Below, in pieces: positions 62,982 through 64,000 of a DNA stretch of 64,000 bases. This DNA comes from CG2-30-36-16 sp964372115. Its GTDB lineage: Bacteria > Bacteroidota > Ignavibacteria > Ignavibacteriales > Ignavibacteriaceae. Position numbers and translations under genes: made by a program. The stretch lies in NCBI GenBank assembly GCA_964372115.1, contig CAYJPN010000013.1, positions 56,565 to 120,564 of the forward strand, in the 5' to 3' direction. Positions within the stretch are counted from its first letter, which is position 1. Each line of letters begins with the position of its first letter. Under the pieces are notes generated by a model. The model made no database searches, was not told the origin of the DNA, and saw only the letters and a list, made by a program, of their open reading frames with translations.

Positions 62982-63365
62982 TTAATTCCAATTGGAAAGA
63001 ACTTTGATATTATTAATTTTCCGCAACGATTTATCCTTTGATACTAAGACTGCATTAGAATAATGCGCGCTCGCCGCAATTATTGCATCGGGAAGTTTGA
63101 TGTTATATGTTTTTCTAAATTCAATTACGCGAGAAATAAGGTTGTTTTCATCATTACATAAATCGATAACATCCACTTTCTGTAAAAATTTACCTAAAAG
63201 GTTTATATCGTCTTTAGTAATTTCAGAAAAAGAAAGGAATTCCAACTTGCTAATAATAGAAACACCGATCCAATCAGCAGCATTTAATAACAATAACAAT
63301 TGCTTGTTACCTTTAAGCAATGCAATAACTGCGTTCGTATCGAGCAGGAACCTATTTCCACTCAT
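62982..63365 (-). CDS. PIN-domain toxin (VapC-like ribonuclease)
   Basis: The ATG at 63365 is preferred; it gives 127 residues starting MSGNRFLLDTNAVIALLKG, a typical PIN N-terminus with the first catalytic Asp at residue 9. The longer frame would lie inside the antitoxin gene. Other acidic residues are E in KLEFLSF (about 42), D in KLPDAIIAA and D in LVSKDKSLRKI. VapC toxins cut RNA, often initiator tRNA or rRNA. The start overlaps the antitoxin stop by 14 bases, as is common for such pairs. Confidence 0.92.
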   Translation of the reverse strand: MSGNRFLLDTNAVIALLKGNKQLLLLLNAADWIGVSIISKLEFLSFSEITKDDINLLGKFLQKVDVIDLCNDENNLISRVIEFRKTYNIKLPDAIIAASAHYSNAVLVSKDKSLRKINNIKVLSNWN

Positions 63366-63564
63366 TGCGAAGCTTTCTTTGTTCTTTAAGTTGATTACCT
63401 TTCCATAATAACTTCCCTGCAACATCAGAAAAATCATACATTGGTTTTTCTTTTTCGGAACATGGAAAAACAATCACTTCAACTTTGTCGCCTTTAAAGC
63501 TTTGCGGTAGTTTAAGTTTTAATAAATTGTTTTCAACAGAAACGACTTTTCTTAAGACGTTCAT
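63352..63564 (-). CDS. Cognate antitoxin (DUF2281-like / VapB-type)
   Basis: A 70-residue protein upstream of and overlapping the PIN toxin gene. The N-terminal part (LLKLKLPQSFKGDKVEVIVFP) is a short beta-strand unit, possibly DNA-binding and self-regulating. The C-terminal part (DFSDVAGKLLWKG and the helix after it) is the likely toxin-binding region. The DFSDxAGKLxWKG block is typical of antitoxins paired with PIN toxins in Bacteroidota. It probably represses the operon; no operator was identified. Confidence 0.85.
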   Translation of the reverse strand: MNVLRKVVSVENNLLKLKLPQSFKGDKVEVIVFPCSEKEKPMYDFSDVAGKLLWKGNQLKEQRKLRNEWK

Positions 63565-63696
63565 ATAAGCGCTTTTATTTTTTAATATGTTTTACAACTT
63601 CCAACAAACTAAAACCATTGATGTCAATATGTAAATCATTTTGCTTATTGGATTAAAACACCAAAGGTTTTATGAGTAAACATAATAATTAAATGT

Positions 63697-63747
63697 AGTA
63701 ATGTAAATAGGGTTTTGGGGAATAATTGGGCTGTTAGGCTATAGGGG
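63697..63747. repeat. Imperfect direct repeat, right copy (toxin-antitoxin flank)
   Basis: AGTAATGTAAATAG (63697-63710) followed by TTTTGGGG and GTTAGGCTATAGGGG. It mirrors the left copy at 62907-62946 in the same orientation, with a short insertion between the blocks. Confidence 0.65.
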
Positions 63748-63796
63748 TGTGAGCAGTGGTTGGTTATTTGCTGTTAGAAAAGTGTAAGGATGAATG

Positions 63797-63814
63797 ATCC
63801 GTTAGCTAACGGAT
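63797..63814. repeat. Perfect 18-bp palindrome
   Basis: ATCCGTTAGCTAACGGAT is fully self-complementary. It lies in the gene-free stretch 63565-64000. It may be an operator or a recombination site; nothing nearby decides it. Confidence 0.6.
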
Positions 63815-63878
63815 AAAAAGTTAAAAACATAAAAATATAAAGACATAAAAAACATTTTAACCGCTCAGAGAACTGTTG

Positions 63879-63893
63879 AAACCGTTTCGGTTT
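63879..63893 (+). repeat. Short hairpin AAACCG-TTT-CGGTTT
   Basis: A 6-bp stem with a 3-base loop and a following T-run, in the gene-free stretch at the window end. It may be a terminator for a gene to the right, or chance. No coding sequence was found from 63565 to 64000 on either strand. Confidence 0.3.
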
Positions 63894-64000
63894 TTCTGAA
63901 CATTATATCGTAGGTTCCTCAAGTTTGGGAATGTGCTGTTCGTGATTATTTAGTCAACCCTTAAAAACCCAAATTTCTTTTTGAGAGTAAAAAAACTGAT

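Noticed and set aside
63366..63473. Longer N-terminus for the PIN toxin
   Set aside because: The extra 36 codons lie inside the antitoxin gene in another frame, and the PIN fold begins at the ATG at 63365.

Overview
The window is low-GC bacterial chromosome, almost fully coding. It looks like a Gram-negative member of the Bacteroidota/Chlorobiota/Ignavibacteriota group, most likely an Ignavibacteria-type organism. The evidence is: four large secreted proteins ending in a type IX secretion (T9SS) type A sorting domain with the YPNPFNP motif; an S46 dipeptidyl-peptidase; a GWxTD-domain protein; SPOR-domain and LptE-like envelope proteins; paired Bacteroidota-style ferredoxins; and several TAnnTTTG promoter elements. 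No rRNA, tRNA, CRISPR array, prophage or insertion sequence was recognised. Taxonomy is inferred from protein families, not from a marker gene.

Layout. 1-6.4 kb: a secreted arginine/agmatine-deiminase-like protein cut by the window edge, then a giant histidine kinase with extracytoplasmic TPRs and eight PAS domains. 6.4-14.9 kb: S46 peptidase, THUMP-type RNA methyltransferase, an ECF sigma/anti-sigma pair divergent from a small membrane protein, and trxB, queG, a Rieske protein and a metallo-hydrolase. 15-16.7 kb: two uncharacterised proteins. 16.8-23.8 kb: cytidylate-kinase-like protein, tandem ferredoxins, LemA/TPM pair, a three-gene YidD-like/TPR membrane operon, acyl-CoA dehydrogenase. 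24-30 kb: Mla-type lipid ABC transporter (permease, ATPase, MCE protein), uvrA, a GNAT acetyltransferase.

30-39.6 kb is one tightly packed minus-strand operon reading CPBP protease, DUF2007 protein, cdsA, rimO, GWxTD protein, PfkB kinase, BamA/TamA-like porin, UbiA prenyltransferase, rnhB and yraN. 39.7-49.3 kb is a second minus-strand run reading a 51-aa membrane protein, miaB, SPOR protein, RNase Z-like hydrolase, sigma-54 activator, LptE-like lipoprotein, GT2, TPR protein, alkyladenine glycosylase, GT9 and DUF3108 protein, ending at a strong terminator. Its theme is envelope and glycan biogenesis mixed with RNA modification and DNA repair.

49.4-62.1 kb is a secretome block: T9SS alpha-amylase, a sugar-phosphate transferase, two tandemly duplicated T9SS endonuclease I proteins and a T9SS protein with FN3-like and lamin-tail-like domains. 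Between the last two lie arrays of 7-bp repeats in opposite orientations. 62-64 kb holds a hypothetical membrane protein and a VapBC-like toxin-antitoxin pair bracketed by imperfect direct repeats.

The observations most worth following are the matched divergent ECF promoters (11.16-11.28 kb), the heptameric repeat arrays (59.37-59.79 kb and 30.53 kb), the secreted YidD-like operon (20.2-22.3 kb), and the duplicated T9SS nucleases.
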